Shown here piece after piece: positions 42,396 to 52,189 of a stretch of 64,000 bases of DNA (within the stretch, counting starts at the first letter, position 1; each line of letters opens with the position of its first letter). The position numbers and the translations under genes are program-made. Source of the stretch: Arenibacter sp040216555 (lineage in GTDB: Bacteria; Bacteroidota; Bacteroidia; Flavobacteriales; Flavobacteriaceae); contig JAVJOW010000010.1 in the NCBI GenBank assembly GCA_040216555.1, forward strand, positions 1-64,000, in the 5' to 3' direction. The notes under the pieces were generated by a model. The model did no database searches. It saw only the letters and a program-made list of their open reading frames with translations, and was not told the origin of the DNA.

Positions 42396-43418
42396 TTACC
42401 TACTTACTTTTCCAGAGGAATTTCCTCCTGCCAATTGCTCAATTTCTTCAAGGGTGGCCAAGTTGAAATCGCCTGTAATCGTATGCTTGATACAGCAGGC
42501 AGCCGCAGCAAAATCGATTGTTTGTTGATTATCTATTTTATCTTGTAAGAGCCCATATATCAAGCCCCCCATAAAGGCATCCCCACTTCCTACCCGGTCA
42601 ACTACAGGGGTTACCTCCCTGATTTTTGCATAGTGTATTTTTTTTCCGTCATATAAAATTCCGCCTATTTTTTGATGCGAAGCATTCACGGAATAACGCA
42701 AGGTTGTAGCCACATAACTTAAGTCCGGTGAGCCTTTGTAAAGTAGGTCGTACAGTTCCGGTAAGGAGTCCATATCCTGATAGTCCGGGTCCTGCGGTTC
42801 TTGCCCTGTCATAAAAAAAGCCGTGTCCAAATCCCCTAAAATAACATTGCTGTACTTTAAGAGTTCGGGCATAATATCTTTTGGCTCTTTCCCGTATTTC
42901 CATAATTTGGAACGATAATTCAAATCCGATGAAATGGTAACACCCATTTTATGGGCAGCCTTAACCGCCTCTAGGCATACAGCCGCAGCCTTGCTTGAAA
43001 TTGCTGGGGTAACTCCGCTCCAGTGAAACCAATCTGCATGCTTAAATACTGCTTTCCAATCTATGGAGTTCGGTTCTATTTCTGCAATGGAACTGTTGGC
43101 CCTATCATAGACTACCTTGCTTCCCCGTGTTCCCGCGCCTGTTTCCAAAAAATAAATGCCGAGACGGTCTCCTCCAAACTGTATATTATTGGTGCCCACA
43201 TTGTGCTTTCTAATTTCCTGTAGGGCACATTGGCCTATGTCGTTTTTCGGCAAACACGTAACGAATTCGGCATCAAACCCATAATTGGCTAGGGATACCG
43301 CTACGTTAAACTCTCCGCCCCCATAGGTGGCGTTGAAATTGGTGGCCTGTGAAAACCGAAGGTGTCTTTCGGTAGACAGTCTTAGGAGGATCTCCCCGAA
43401 AGTGATGACTTTCTTCAT
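42396..43418 (-). CDS. kdgK: 2-keto-3-deoxygluconate kinase (PfkB family)
   Basis: The protein is 340 aa. N-terminal GEILLRLS and GGEFNVAVSLANYG, and the C-terminal PfkB signature PVVDRVGSGDAFMGGLIYG with the catalytic Asp. It phosphorylates KDG to KDPG for Eda. The first gene of the kdgK-eda operon. A possible GntR/LacI operator was not identified. Confidence 0.93.
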   Translation of the reverse strand: MKKVITFGEILLRLSTERHLRFSQATNFNATYGGGEFNVAVSLANYGFDAEFVTCLPKNDIGQCALQEIRKHNVGTNNIQFGGDRLGIYFLETGAGTRGSKVVYDRANSSIAEIEPNSIDWKAVFKHADWFHWSGVTPAISSKAAAVCLEAVKAAHKMGVTISSDLNYRSKLWKYGKEPKDIMPELLKYSNVILGDLDTAFFMTGQEPQDPDYQDMDSLPELYDLLYKGSPDLSYVATTLRYSVNASHQKIGGILYDGKKIHYAKIREVTPVVDRVGSGDAFMGGLIYGLLQDKIDNQQTIDFAAAACCIKHTITGDFNLATLEEIEQLAGGNSSGKVSR

Positions 43419-43692
43419 ACCAAATTTTTTGATTTCTCGATAAATGTACCAAAGTAAAACGAAAACCCGAAATGAAAATACATTTAGACATTTATAACTA
43501 TTATCTTATTTTTTGTTTAAGGAATAATCTTGAATGTTAAATAAAAGTATAAACAGCGGGTATGTTAAATAAAAATGTATCAATTTGCGGATTTTCAACC
43601 AATTTGGAATACAGATTGATAACCATAATATTTCTAGGATATGGCCTTATACAAAAATAGGTGGTCCTAAATCAAACAATATAATAGAACAA

Positions 43693-44424
43693 ATGAAAAC
43701 ATTATTTTTAATTTTTTGCTGCCTATTTATTTTTGAAGGCTGTGCCTCCCAGTCCTCTCCTGAACTTATCAATTCCGAAATGGAGGTCGTTACCTCCGAA
43801 ACCTTGAGGTATTACCTATATTACCCAGGGAATTATGAGGTAAATCCAGAGGAAAAGTTCCCCCTATTGCTCTTTTTACATGGCGGGGGAGAATCCGGGG
43901 GGAATTTAAAATCTGTAAAGCGAAATGGCCCCCCAAAACTTATTTCAGGGGGCAAGAAATTTCCTTTTCTAATCTTGGCCCCACAGAATCCCCAAGAAAA
44001 AATGTGGTGGAACACCAGGGCAGTTAATCAACTCTTGGATAGTATTATTGCTACCAATAAAGTGGACGAAAATAGAATATACCTTACCGGCCTCAGTAGG
44101 GGAGGTGGTGCAGCCTGGGAAATGGCCGTACAATATCCCGATAAATTTGCAGCCTTGGCCGTGGTTTGTGGTATGACTCCAGTGCCCTATGCTTCCTGGA
44201 TCAATAAAAATATGCCGATCCGTGTTTATCATGGTGATCAGGATAAGTCGATCCCCATAACTGAATCTATTGAAATGGTTGCCAAATTAAAGGAAATGGG
44301 ATACCATGTGGATTTTACGATTTACAAGGGTGTAGGTCATAACGCATGGGACAAGGCCTATGAAAACAATGAGCTTTACGATTGGTTTTTAATGCAAAAA
44401 AAGCAGGGTCCTGTAGAAAATTAA
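43693..44424 (+). CDS. alpha/beta-hydrolase esterase lipoprotein
   Basis: The protein is 243 aa from ATG 43693, chosen because it opens a clean lipoprotein signal (LFLIFCCLFIFEGC); a longer in-frame start at 43585 has no signal. A Bacteroidota polyhydroxybutyrate-depolymerase-like or CE-type esterase: oxyanion LLFLHGGGESG, nucleophile YLTGLSRGGGAAWEMA, Asp in YHGDQDKSIP, and His in GVGHNAWD. Probably de-esterifies oligosaccharides or lipids at the cell surface. Substrate unknown. Confidence 0.88.
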   Translation: MKTLFLIFCCLFIFEGCASQSSPELINSEMEVVTSETLRYYLYYPGNYEVNPEEKFPLLLFLHGGGESGGNLKSVKRNGPPKLISGGKKFPFLILAPQNPQEKMWWNTRAVNQLLDSIIATNKVDENRIYLTGLSRGGGAAWEMAVQYPDKFAALAVVCGMTPVPYASWINKNMPIRVYHGDQDKSIPITESIEMVAKLKEMGYHVDFTIYKGVGHNAWDKAYENNELYDWFLMQKKQGPVEN

Positions 44425-44511
44425 CAATTTTATGGGTACAGAACTTTATTTTATTCTACTGTAATTGAAATGATTTGTTGTATTTTTCAAAACTGAACAA
44501 TATTCGCATTT

Positions 44512-46623
44512 ATGACACGAAATATGTGCCTTAGGCTTTCTTTTTGTAATCTATTTTTATTGTTGATAATGATCTTATTTTCTTGTTCCGATATAAAAGG
44601 TCAGAAAAACGACCATAAATACACCAATGACCTTATTCATGAAACTAGTCCGTATTTGTTACAACATGCCCATAACCCGGTAAATTGGAGACCGTGGAGT
44701 ACAAGTGCTTTGGAAGAAGCCAAAAAGGAGGACAAGTTGGTATTGGTAAGTGTTGGTTATTCATCCTGTCATTGGTGCCATGTAATGGAAGAGGAGACCT
44801 TTGAAGATGAGGAAGTGGCCAAATTGATGAATGAAAACTTTATAAGTATTAAAGTAGATAGGGAGGAGAGACCAGATGTAGATCATGTGTATATGACTGC
44901 CTTACAGCTAATTAATGGCAATGGAGGCTGGCCTTTGAACGTGATTACCCTGCCAAATGGAAAACCCATTTATGGGGGTACCTACCATACCAAGGAACAA
45001 TGGAGCAAAGTTTTGGCCGAAGTTAGCAAGCTTTATAAGAACGACCCCAAAAAAGCCAACGAGTATGCCGATATGGTGGCCCAAGGCATACAGGAAGTAA
45101 ATATAATACAGCCGGTCTCAGATTTGGGGATGTTGAATCCAGAGGTCCTAAAAAATAGCGTTGAAAAATGGAAGGATAACTGGGACTTAAAATGGGGCGG
45201 AAATAAAGGGTCACAGAAATTTATGATTCCCATTAATCTTGATTTTCTGTTGGATTATGCCGTCTTAACGGAGGATAAGGATGCTATGGATTTTGTTAAA
45301 ACCACTTTGGACAGAATTGCTTGGGGAGGCGTTTATGATCATATAGCCGGCGGATTTTATAGGTATAGTACCGATGCGCAATGGAAGGTGCCGCATTTTG
45401 AAAAAATGCTATATGACAATGCGCAATTATTAAGTCTTTATTCCAAGGCCTATAAGTTGTTTAATGAACCTATGTACAAAAAGGTAGTGGAAGAGACTAT
45501 TGCTTTTTTGGATAGGGAAATGAAAAATCCGGATGGTGGCTATTATGCGGCCATTGATGCCGATAGTGAAGGCGAGGAGGGTAAATATTACGTTTGGAAA
45601 GAAGAGGAATTAAAGTCGGTTTTGGGATCTGATTATGACTTATTTGCCAAATATTACAATATAAAGCGTTCCAATATTTGGGAAAACGATTCCTATGTTC
45701 TTTTTAGGACCTCAGGTGATGAGGAATTCATTAAGGAAAATGATATAGCTGCAGAAGATTGGGACGGTGTACAGGAAAGATGGCAAAACAAAATTTTAAC
45801 TGCTAGGAATAAAAGAATTAGGCCAAATACCGATGATAAGATCATTACCTCTTGGAATGCCTTGTTGATCAATGGCTTTGTAGATGCCTATAATGTTTTT
45901 AACGAATCTTCTTATTTGGAAAAAGCCGAGGACGTCTTTATTTTTATTAAAAAAAATAGTCTGAATAAAGATCAGTTGATTCATACTTATAAAAAGGGAA
46001 GTAAAAAAAGTGATGGTTTTCTAGAGGATTATTCCTTTTTGGCCAATGCCTCTTTAAAATTGTATAGTACCACTATGACAGATTCCTATTTGGACTTTGC
46101 CAAAGAAATGAATCAAATAGCAAGGGACAAATTTGCGGATGAAAATTCTGGGATGTACAGTTTTAACTCCGATGACGAATTAATTGCGCAAATAATTAAA
46201 ACCGATGATGGGGTATTGCCTTCGCCCAATGCGGTTATGGCGGAAAATCTGTTTCTATTGGGACATATAGATTATGATAAGGAAGCTACGTTAAAAGCAA
46301 GGTCCATGCTTTCCTCCATGATTTCGGTATTGGAGGAAAACGCCTATAATTATTCCAAATGGAATTCCCTTCTGTTGAAAACGGCATATCCCTTTTATGA
46401 AATTGCAGTTGTAGGTAATGATGCCAAGCAATTATTGGCTGAATTACAGCAACAAAATCTGCCCAACACCTTAATTGTTGGTAGTAATAAAGAAAGTGAA
46501 ATGCCTTTGTTTAAAGGGCGTTATGCGGATGATGGGACTTATATTTATGTTTGCCAGGATCATACCTGTAAGCTTCCGGTAGCTACGGCTAAGGAAGCTT
46601 TGGAGCAATTGAAGAATTTTTAG
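44512..46623 (+). CDS. thioredoxin-domain/YyaL (DUF255) family lipoprotein
   Basis: The protein is 703 aa with a hydrophobic start and a lipobox-like LFSC. N-terminal thioredoxin-like domain: YLLQHAHNPVNW, GYSSCHWCHVMEEETFED (CxxC at SCHWC), VDREERPDVDHVYM. An alpha-toroid follows, GG-rich (HIAGGFYRYSTDAQWKVPHFEKM). Matches full-length YyaL/SSP411-type proteins; biochemical role unknown. Transcribed after the esterase (87-base gap) and possibly with it. Confidence 0.9.
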   Translation: MTRNMCLRLSFCNLFLLLIMILFSCSDIKGQKNDHKYTNDLIHETSPYLLQHAHNPVNWRPWSTSALEEAKKEDKLVLVSVGYSSCHWCHVMEEETFEDEEVAKLMNENFISIKVDREERPDVDHVYMTALQLINGNGGWPLNVITLPNGKPIYGGTYHTKEQWSKVLAEVSKLYKNDPKKANEYADMVAQGIQEVNIIQPVSDLGMLNPEVLKNSVEKWKDNWDLKWGGNKGSQKFMIPINLDFLLDYAVLTEDKDAMDFVKTTLDRIAWGGVYDHIAGGFYRYSTDAQWKVPHFEKMLYDNAQLLSLYSKAYKLFNEPMYKKVVEETIAFLDREMKNPDGGYYAAIDADSEGEEGKYYVWKEEELKSVLGSDYDLFAKYYNIKRSNIWENDSYVLFRTSGDEEFIKENDIAAEDWDGVQERWQNKILTARNKRIRPNTDDKIITSWNALLINGFVDAYNVFNESSYLEKAEDVFIFIKKNSLNKDQLIHTYKKGSKKSDGFLEDYSFLANASLKLYSTTMTDSYLDFAKEMNQIARDKFADENSGMYSFNSDDELIAQIIKTDDGVLPSPNAVMAENLFLLGHIDYDKEATLKARSMLSSMISVLEENAYNYSKWNSLLLKTAYPFYEIAVVGNDAKQLLAELQQQNLPNTLIVGSNKESEMPLFKGRYADDGTYIYVCQDHTCKLPVATAKEALEQLKNF

Positions 46624-46737
46624 GAATAGGGAACTCTTATTATACGAACGTACTTAAGGTAACTGTTCTGTAGATTGATTTGGACTCCATATTTATTACC
46701 AAATGTCCCCACTAATAATAATTTATCATTTATCCAT

Positions 46738-46841
46738 GGTTTTGTGTCAAATTACATGAATTTGAAGGTTGTTTGGATAAAAAATTTTAATTTAATATCG
46801 ATTTAAACTTATATTGAGCTTCAAAATTAATTCTTTATAGT
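46738..46841 (+). promoter_or_regulatory. conserved 5' block, copy 1
   Basis: This ~104-base leader aligns with 50361-50464: shared tracts include TACATGAATTT, GGTTGTTTGGATAAAAAATT and TTATATTGA near the start. Both copies lie at the same distance from the GMC start codons, indicating duplicated promoter and leader. Confidence 0.65.
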
Positions 46842-48560
46842 ATGCAGATAAAAGAAACATCAACTATTTATGATGTCATCATAGTTGGATCCGGTGCCGG
46901 TGGTGGTATGGCCACAAAAGTGTTGTCCGAGGCGGGACTAAAAGTGGCCGTAGTGGAAGCGGGTCCGTTTTTTGATCCCAAAAATCCAGAACAGATTACA
47001 CAATTGAAATGGCCGTATGAATCACCACGTAGAGGTGCAAGTACCACAAGGGCGTTTGGGGAATATGATGCTGCATATGGCGGTTGGGAAATTGAAGGAG
47101 AACCTTATACCCAAAAAAATGGTTCAAGATTTAATTGGTTTAGGTCACGTATGTTGGGCGGTAGAACAAATCACTGGGGACGTATCTCCTTGCGTTTCAG
47201 TCAGCGCGATTTTAAGCACAAGGATATTGATGGGCTTGGGGAAAACTGGCCTATTGGCTATGAAGATGTAAAACCGTACTATGATAAGGTAGACAAGTTA
47301 ATTGGTGTTTTTGGGTCTAAAGAAGGTATGGAAAACGAACCGGACGGGTTTTTCCTTCCTGCGCCAAAGCCGAGATTGCACGAACTGTATTATATAGATG
47401 GAGCCAGGAAATCCAATATTCCCGTCATTCCTTCAAGAATGTCCATGGTCACAAAAAAAATAAATGAGGATCGCGGGGTTTGTTTTTATTGCGGACAATG
47501 TAGTAGGTCATGCCAGATATATGCAGATTTCTCATCGGGAAGTTGTTTGATATTCCCTGCTCAGAAGAATGGTGGCCAAATAGACCTTTTTGTGAACGCC
47601 ATGGTACGCGAGGTAACTACCAATGAGGAAGGAAAGGCTACCGGAGTACTTTATGTCAATAAGGAAGATCGTAAGGAATATGGATTAAAGGGGAAAATTG
47701 TAGTACTGGCCGCATCGGCCTGTAGTACCGCAAGAATCCTGTTAAATTCCAAAAGTAAGCAACATCCGGCCGGACTGGGCAACAGTAGCGGTGTGGTAGG
47801 GAAGTACCTTCACGATTCCACCGGGGGCGGAATGACCGGATTTGTCCCTGAACTGATGAATAGAAAAACATACAACGAAGATGGTGTAGGAGGGATGCAT
47901 GTCTATACCCCTTGGTGGTTGGATAATAAGAAGCTCGATTTTGCCAGAGGTTATCATATTGAAATATGGGGAGGAATGGGGATGCCAAGCTACGGTTTTG
48001 GATTTAACCCTAATGCCATGAATGAGTTCTTTGGTGAAAAAGTTGGGGGCTACGGCAATGTCCTTAGGGAGGATGTAAAGAAATATTACGGAGCAATGAT
48101 CGGTTTTGCCGGCCGTGGCGAATCTATAGCTTTGGAAAGTAACTATTGTGAAATTGACCCGGGAAAGGTTGATGAATTTGGTATTCCAGTATTGCGCTTT
48201 AACTACCAGTGGTCCGATCACGAACGTCTACAGGCCAAGCATATGCAAGAAACATTTGCAGAAATAATCCACAATATGGGCGGACAGGTCATTGGTAAGC
48301 CGGCAGGAAAAGATAGCGATTATGGTTTGCTTAACCCTGGTGAAATTATCCATGAGGTAGGTACCACAAGGATGGGGGACAATCCTAGAACTTCTGTGGT
48401 CAATAAATGGGAACAAATGCACGATGTGGACAATGTTTTTATTGTTGATGCGGGACCCTTTGTTTCCCAAGCGGATAAGAACCCTACATGGACCATCTTG
48501 GCCTTGGCCTGGAGAACGTCAGATTATATAATTGAGCAATTGAAAAAACAAAATATCTAG
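46842..48560 (+). CDS. GMC oxidoreductase with ferredoxin-like Cys motif, copy 1
   Basis: The protein is 572 aa. FAD site IIVGSGAGGGMATK (13-26), GMC core MLGGRTNHWGR, C-terminal HEVGTTRMG and NPTWTILAL. At 214-224 there is C-x2-C-x2-C-x3-C (CFYCGQCSRSC), a possible Fe-S ligand set absent in ordinary GMC enzymes. It has no signal of its own. The next gene (4-base gap) encodes a Tat-type small subunit, so export by hitchhiking is likely. The pair resembles LacA/LacC glucoside 3-dehydrogenases, which oxidise C3 of glycosides; the cytochrome partner is not adjacent. Substrate is inferred. Confidence 0.87.
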   Translation: MQIKETSTIYDVIIVGSGAGGGMATKVLSEAGLKVAVVEAGPFFDPKNPEQITQLKWPYESPRRGASTTRAFGEYDAAYGGWEIEGEPYTQKNGSRFNWFRSRMLGGRTNHWGRISLRFSQRDFKHKDIDGLGENWPIGYEDVKPYYDKVDKLIGVFGSKEGMENEPDGFFLPAPKPRLHELYYIDGARKSNIPVIPSRMSMVTKKINEDRGVCFYCGQCSRSCQIYADFSSGSCLIFPAQKNGGQIDLFVNAMVREVTTNEEGKATGVLYVNKEDRKEYGLKGKIVVLAASACSTARILLNSKSKQHPAGLGNSSGVVGKYLHDSTGGGMTGFVPELMNRKTYNEDGVGGMHVYTPWWLDNKKLDFARGYHIEIWGGMGMPSYGFGFNPNAMNEFFGEKVGGYGNVLREDVKKYYGAMIGFAGRGESIALESNYCEIDPGKVDEFGIPVLRFNYQWSDHERLQAKHMQETFAEIIHNMGGQVIGKPAGKDSDYGLLNPGEIIHEVGTTRMGDNPRTSVVNKWEQMHDVDNVFIVDAGPFVSQADKNPTWTILALAWRTSDYIIEQLKKQNI

Positions 48561-48564
48561 TATT

Positions 48565-49272
48565 ATGGATAGAAGAAAAAGTATAAAGTCCATTATTCTT
48601 GGAGGTGTAGCAGGCGGATTGGCAATAAATGGATGTAAGCCGGGAACAGAAGGAGAGGCCGGAGCTGCAGAGGCCCTGGTACAGGAAGAAAAGCATTTCG
48701 GGAGAACCCCGGAGGAAAAAGAGTTGCTGAAAAAACTTTACGCAGAACAGTTTTTTAATGAACATGAAATGGCCACTTTGGGGGTATTATGCGCTTTAAT
48801 TTTACCTGCCAACGGAACCAATGGTAGCGCTACCGATGCCGGAGTGCCCGATTTTATTGAATTTATGGCCAAGGATATCCCTGCTTATCAAACTCCGTTG
48901 CAAGGCGGTCTAATGTGGTTGGATCACAAGAGCAATAAAGATTATGGGGTGGAATTTAAATCCGCCACCGAGGCGCAGCAAAAGGAGATTTTGGATGCCA
49001 TTGCCTTTCCGGACAAGGAAAATCCAACGTACGAGCAACAATTCTTTTCCCAGGTTCGCAATTTAACCGTAACAGGATATTATACCTCCAAAGAAGGTAT
49101 TGAAGATTTGGGGTATAAAGGTAATTCCCCCAACGTTTGGGACGGCGTACCGGAAGATGTATTGGCCAAACATGGGAAATCCTATGATCCCGAATGGATT
49201 GCCAAATGTGTGGACCAAAGTAAGCGAAACGATATGGCAGAATGGGATGACGAAGGTAATTTGTTGACCTAG
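48565..49272 (+). CDS. gluconate-2-dehydrogenase subunit-3-like, copy 1
   Basis: The protein is 235 aa. A twin-arginine lipoprotein-like N-terminus (MDRRKSIKSIILGG, then INGC) is followed by a helical subunit-3 domain: FNEHEMATLGVLCALILPA, VPDFIEFMAKDIPAYQ, MWLDHKSNKDYG, VTGYYTSKEGIEDLGYKG. It likely guides folding and Tat export of the GMC partner and anchors it. The paralogue is at 52190. Confidence 0.87.
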   Translation: MDRRKSIKSIILGGVAGGLAINGCKPGTEGEAGAAEALVQEEKHFGRTPEEKELLKKLYAEQFFNEHEMATLGVLCALILPANGTNGSATDAGVPDFIEFMAKDIPAYQTPLQGGLMWLDHKSNKDYGVEFKSATEAQQKEILDAIAFPDKENPTYEQQFFSQVRNLTVTGYYTSKEGIEDLGYKGNSPNVWDGVPEDVLAKHGKSYDPEWIAKCVDQSKRNDMAEWDDEGNLLT

Positions 49273-49315
49273 AGGGTATTAAGCTGTTCAAGGAATAAAT
49301 GTAATTCTATACACC

Positions 49316-50149
49316 ATGAAAAAATTACAACTACTATGTCTATTTTTAATGGCCATAGTTTTTTTTGGAACTACAAATGTTACGGCCCAAGAGGTGGGAT
49401 TACAATTGTACAGTCTTAGAAATCAGTTTAAGGAAGATATTCCCAGTACCTTAAAATTGATAAACGACTGGGGTATTACCGTTCTGGAAGGTGGGGATAG
49501 CTACGGGATGCCCGAGGAGGAGTTTAAGGGGCTGCTTGCCAAAAATAACTTAAAGGTGGTCAGCATTGGTGCCGGGTTCAACGATTTGGCCAATGCGCCG
49601 GAGGAGGTTGTAAAAAAGGCAAAAAGTTATGGTGCCAACTATGTGATGTGCGCCTGGATCCCTCACGATGGCAATAATTTTGATATTTCGGATACCCAAA
49701 AGGCTGTGGAAGTATTTAACAAGGCCGGAAAGATTTTAAGGGATAATGGATTAAAATTGGCGTATCACGCCCATGGTTTTGAATTTAGGCCCTATAAGGA
49801 CGGGACCCTATTTGATTATATGGCGCAGAATGCCAAATATTTCGATTTTGAAATGGATGTTTATTGGGTGCATCATGGAGGTGAGGATCCCTTGAAATTG
49901 CTTAAAAAGTATCCTTCCAAATTCATTTTATTGCATTTAAAGGATATGGAAAAAGGTACTAAAAAAGATAATACCGGCCATGCCGATGTTGAAACCAATG
50001 TGGTTTTGGGAACCGGGGAAGTAGATATAGCCGGTGTTGTTGCCGAAGCTAAGAAGTTGGGCATAAAGTATATGTTTATAGAGGACGAGTGTTCCAGGGT
50101 TGTGGAACAGGTACCGAAGAGTTTAAAGTATTTGGAAGGAATAAAATAA
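49316..50149 (+). CDS. secreted sugar isomerase/epimerase (xylose-isomerase-like TIM barrel)
   Basis: The protein is 277 aa with a Sec signal (LFLMAIVFFGTTNVTAQ). AP endonuclease family 2 barrel: EVGLQLYSLRNQFKED, LKLAYHAHGFEFRPY, FEMDVYWVHHGGEDP, FILLHLKDMEKG, IEDECSRVVEQ, with metal-binding Glu/Asp/His residues. It sits between the two GMC modules; in 3-keto-glycoside pathways proteins of this fold act as isomerases or lyases of the keto-sugar. Exact reaction unknown. Confidence 0.88.
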   Translation: MKKLQLLCLFLMAIVFFGTTNVTAQEVGLQLYSLRNQFKEDIPSTLKLINDWGITVLEGGDSYGMPEEEFKGLLAKNNLKVVSIGAGFNDLANAPEEVVKKAKSYGANYVMCAWIPHDGNNFDISDTQKAVEVFNKAGKILRDNGLKLAYHAHGFEFRPYKDGTLFDYMAQNAKYFDFEMDVYWVHHGGEDPLKLLKKYPSKFILLHLKDMEKGTKKDNTGHADVETNVVLGTGEVDIAGVVAEAKKLGIKYMFIEDECSRVVEQVPKSLKYLEGIK

Positions 50150-50177
50150 TCTCGATTCCATTTATTGAAATTGAGTT

Positions 50178-50205
50178 AAAAAGGACTCCTGTTGGAGGCC
50201 TTTTT
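50178..50205 (+). terminator. intrinsic terminator after the isomerase
   Basis: AAAAAGGACTCC (50178-50189) pairs with GGAGGCCTTTTT (50194-50205) with one mismatch and a TGTT loop. It separates the first dehydrogenase operon from the second. Confidence 0.8.
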
Positions 50206-50360
50206 GTTTAATGGCCATTTGGAAGCAGATGGCTGGGAATAACAATCGATAGTTATGATATTTTTATTCCTTGGGGTGCTAAACAAAGGAATTGGGCTGT
50301 AATACTAAATGACACCTACAAGGATTTGTCCCTTCTAATGACATATTATCAATTATTGAT

Positions 50361-50464
50361 GGTTTTATATCAAAATACATGAATTTTCAGGTTGTTTGGA
50401 TAAAAAATTCTAATTTGATTAGGTTTTAAATATATATTGAAGTTCATAATTAATTCATTCCAAA
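50361..50464 (+). promoter_or_regulatory. conserved 5' block, copy 2
   Basis: Copy of the leader at 46738-46841 with the shared TACATGAATTT and GGTTGTTTGGATAAAAAATT tracts. Supports common control of the two dehydrogenase pairs. Confidence 0.65.
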
Positions 50465-52186
50465 ATGCAGATAAAAGAATCCTCAGAAATTTATGATGTA
50501 ATAATCGTCGGTTCGGGTGCAGGTGGCGGTATGGCTACAAAGCAGTTGGCCGATGCCGGCCTTAATGTTGCGGTTGTAGAGGCTGGGCCATTTTTTGACC
50601 CGGCAGACCCAAAAACAATGAACCAGTTAAAATGGAATTACGAATCGCCTAGAAGGGGAAGGGGTACCACCCGGGCATTTGGGGAATTTGATGCTGCTTA
50701 CGGCGGTTGGGAGATTGAAGGGGAACCTTATACCCGTGAGCCTGGTACCGAATTCGATTGGTTCCGATCACATATGTTGGGGGGGCGTACCAACCACTGG
50801 GGAAGGATTTCCCTGCGTTTTGGGCCAAAAGATTTTAAGGGGAAGACCAGGGACGGGCATGGTGAGGACTGGCCTATAGGTTATGAGGATGTAAAACCTT
50901 ATTACGACAAGGTCGATAAACTAATTGGGGTATTCGGCACCAATGAAGGCTTGGAAAACGATCCGGATGGTTTTTTTCTTCCTCCTCCAAAACCTAGATT
51001 ACATGAGGTTTTCTATATAAATGGTGCCAAAAAGGCGGGAATACCTACTATTCCAGGGAGACTTTCCATGCTGACCAAAAGAATTAATACAGAACGTGGT
51101 GTTTGTTTTTACTGTGGGCAATGTTCCCGTTCCTGTTCCATTTATGCCGATTTCTCCTCGGGAAGTTGTCTAATATTTCCAGCTCAAAAAAACGGCGGCC
51201 GAATAAAATTGTTCGTCAATTGTGTTGTGCGGGAAGTAACCACGAATGAAGAGGGCAAGGCCACAGGCGTGTCATACATCAGTAAGGATGATAGAAAAGA
51301 GTACAAATTGAGGGGCAAGGTTGTGGTTTTGGCGGCTTCTGCCTGCAGTTCTGCCCGTATTCTATTGAATTCGAAAAGTAAACAACATCCTAACGGATTG
51401 GGAAATAGCAGTGACCTTGTTGGTAAATATTTGCACGATTCTACCGGTGCAAGTAGAGCCGCATTTGTTCCTGCATTGATGAATAGAAAAGTATCCTATA
51501 ATGAAGACGGGGTGGGTAGTAACCATGTGTATTCTCCTTGGTGGGGGGATAACTCCAAGTTGGATTTCCCAAGGGGGTATCATATTGAAGTAGGCGGCGG
51601 TATGAGGATGCCGGGCTATGGTTTTAGTTTTAACCCGAATGAGTTCAATAAGTTTTTTGGGCTTAAAGTAGGGGGTTATGGAGATAGCTTACGGGATGAT
51701 GTAAAAAAATATTATGGATCTGTATTAGGGGTTGCCGGAAGGGGCGAAGGTATTGCCCGCAAGGATAATTACTGTGAAATAGACCCTACCACAGTGGATC
51801 AATTTGGTATTCCAGTATTGAAGTTTAATTACAAATGGTCCGATTTTGAAAAAAACCAGGCCAAACATATGCAGGACACCTTCGAGGAGATTTTCCACAA
51901 TTTAGGGGCAGAACCTTTAGGCGAAAAGCCGGGTAAGGACCGCGATTATGGGCTGGAAGCTCCCGGGCGTATTATCCATGAAGTAGGAACCACCAGAATG
52001 GGCAATGATCCCAAAACATCCGTCACTAATAAATTCAATCAATTGCACGATGTGGACAATGTCTTTATAGTTGATGCAGGACCCTTTACCTCCCAAGCGG
52101 ACAAGAACTGTACTTGGACCATTTTGGCATTATCTTGGCGCGCCAGTGACTATATTATTGAACAATTAAAACAGCAAAATATCTAG
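50465..52186 (+). CDS. GMC oxidoreductase with ferredoxin-like Cys motif, copy 2
   Basis: The protein is 573 aa, a close paralogue of the product at 46842 over its whole length, including the FAD loop (IIVGSGAGGGMATK) and the four cysteines at 214-224. One difference near the end: NCTWTILAL replaces NPTWTILAL. The central loop (about 330-400) is the most divergent part and may set substrate choice. No own export signal; its partner follows after three bases. Confidence 0.87.
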   Translation: MQIKESSEIYDVIIVGSGAGGGMATKQLADAGLNVAVVEAGPFFDPADPKTMNQLKWNYESPRRGRGTTRAFGEFDAAYGGWEIEGEPYTREPGTEFDWFRSHMLGGRTNHWGRISLRFGPKDFKGKTRDGHGEDWPIGYEDVKPYYDKVDKLIGVFGTNEGLENDPDGFFLPPPKPRLHEVFYINGAKKAGIPTIPGRLSMLTKRINTERGVCFYCGQCSRSCSIYADFSSGSCLIFPAQKNGGRIKLFVNCVVREVTTNEEGKATGVSYISKDDRKEYKLRGKVVVLAASACSSARILLNSKSKQHPNGLGNSSDLVGKYLHDSTGASRAAFVPALMNRKVSYNEDGVGSNHVYSPWWGDNSKLDFPRGYHIEVGGGMRMPGYGFSFNPNEFNKFFGLKVGGYGDSLRDDVKKYYGSVLGVAGRGEGIARKDNYCEIDPTTVDQFGIPVLKFNYKWSDFEKNQAKHMQDTFEEIFHNLGAEPLGEKPGKDRDYGLEAPGRIIHEVGTTRMGNDPKTSVTNKFNQLHDVDNVFIVDAGPFTSQADKNCTWTILALSWRASDYIIEQLKQQNI

Positions 52187-52189
52187 ACC

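Larger units (their letters stand above)
50150..50464. other. intergenic region between isomerase and second GMC module
   Basis: A stretch of 315 bases with an intrinsic terminator at 50178-50205, then unassigned sequence and the second copy of the conserved leader block. No further frame. Confidence 0.6.

Noticed and set aside
43585..43692. N-terminal extension of the esterase lipoprotein
   Set aside because: The extension would bury the lipoprotein signal; ATG 43693 opens it cleanly.
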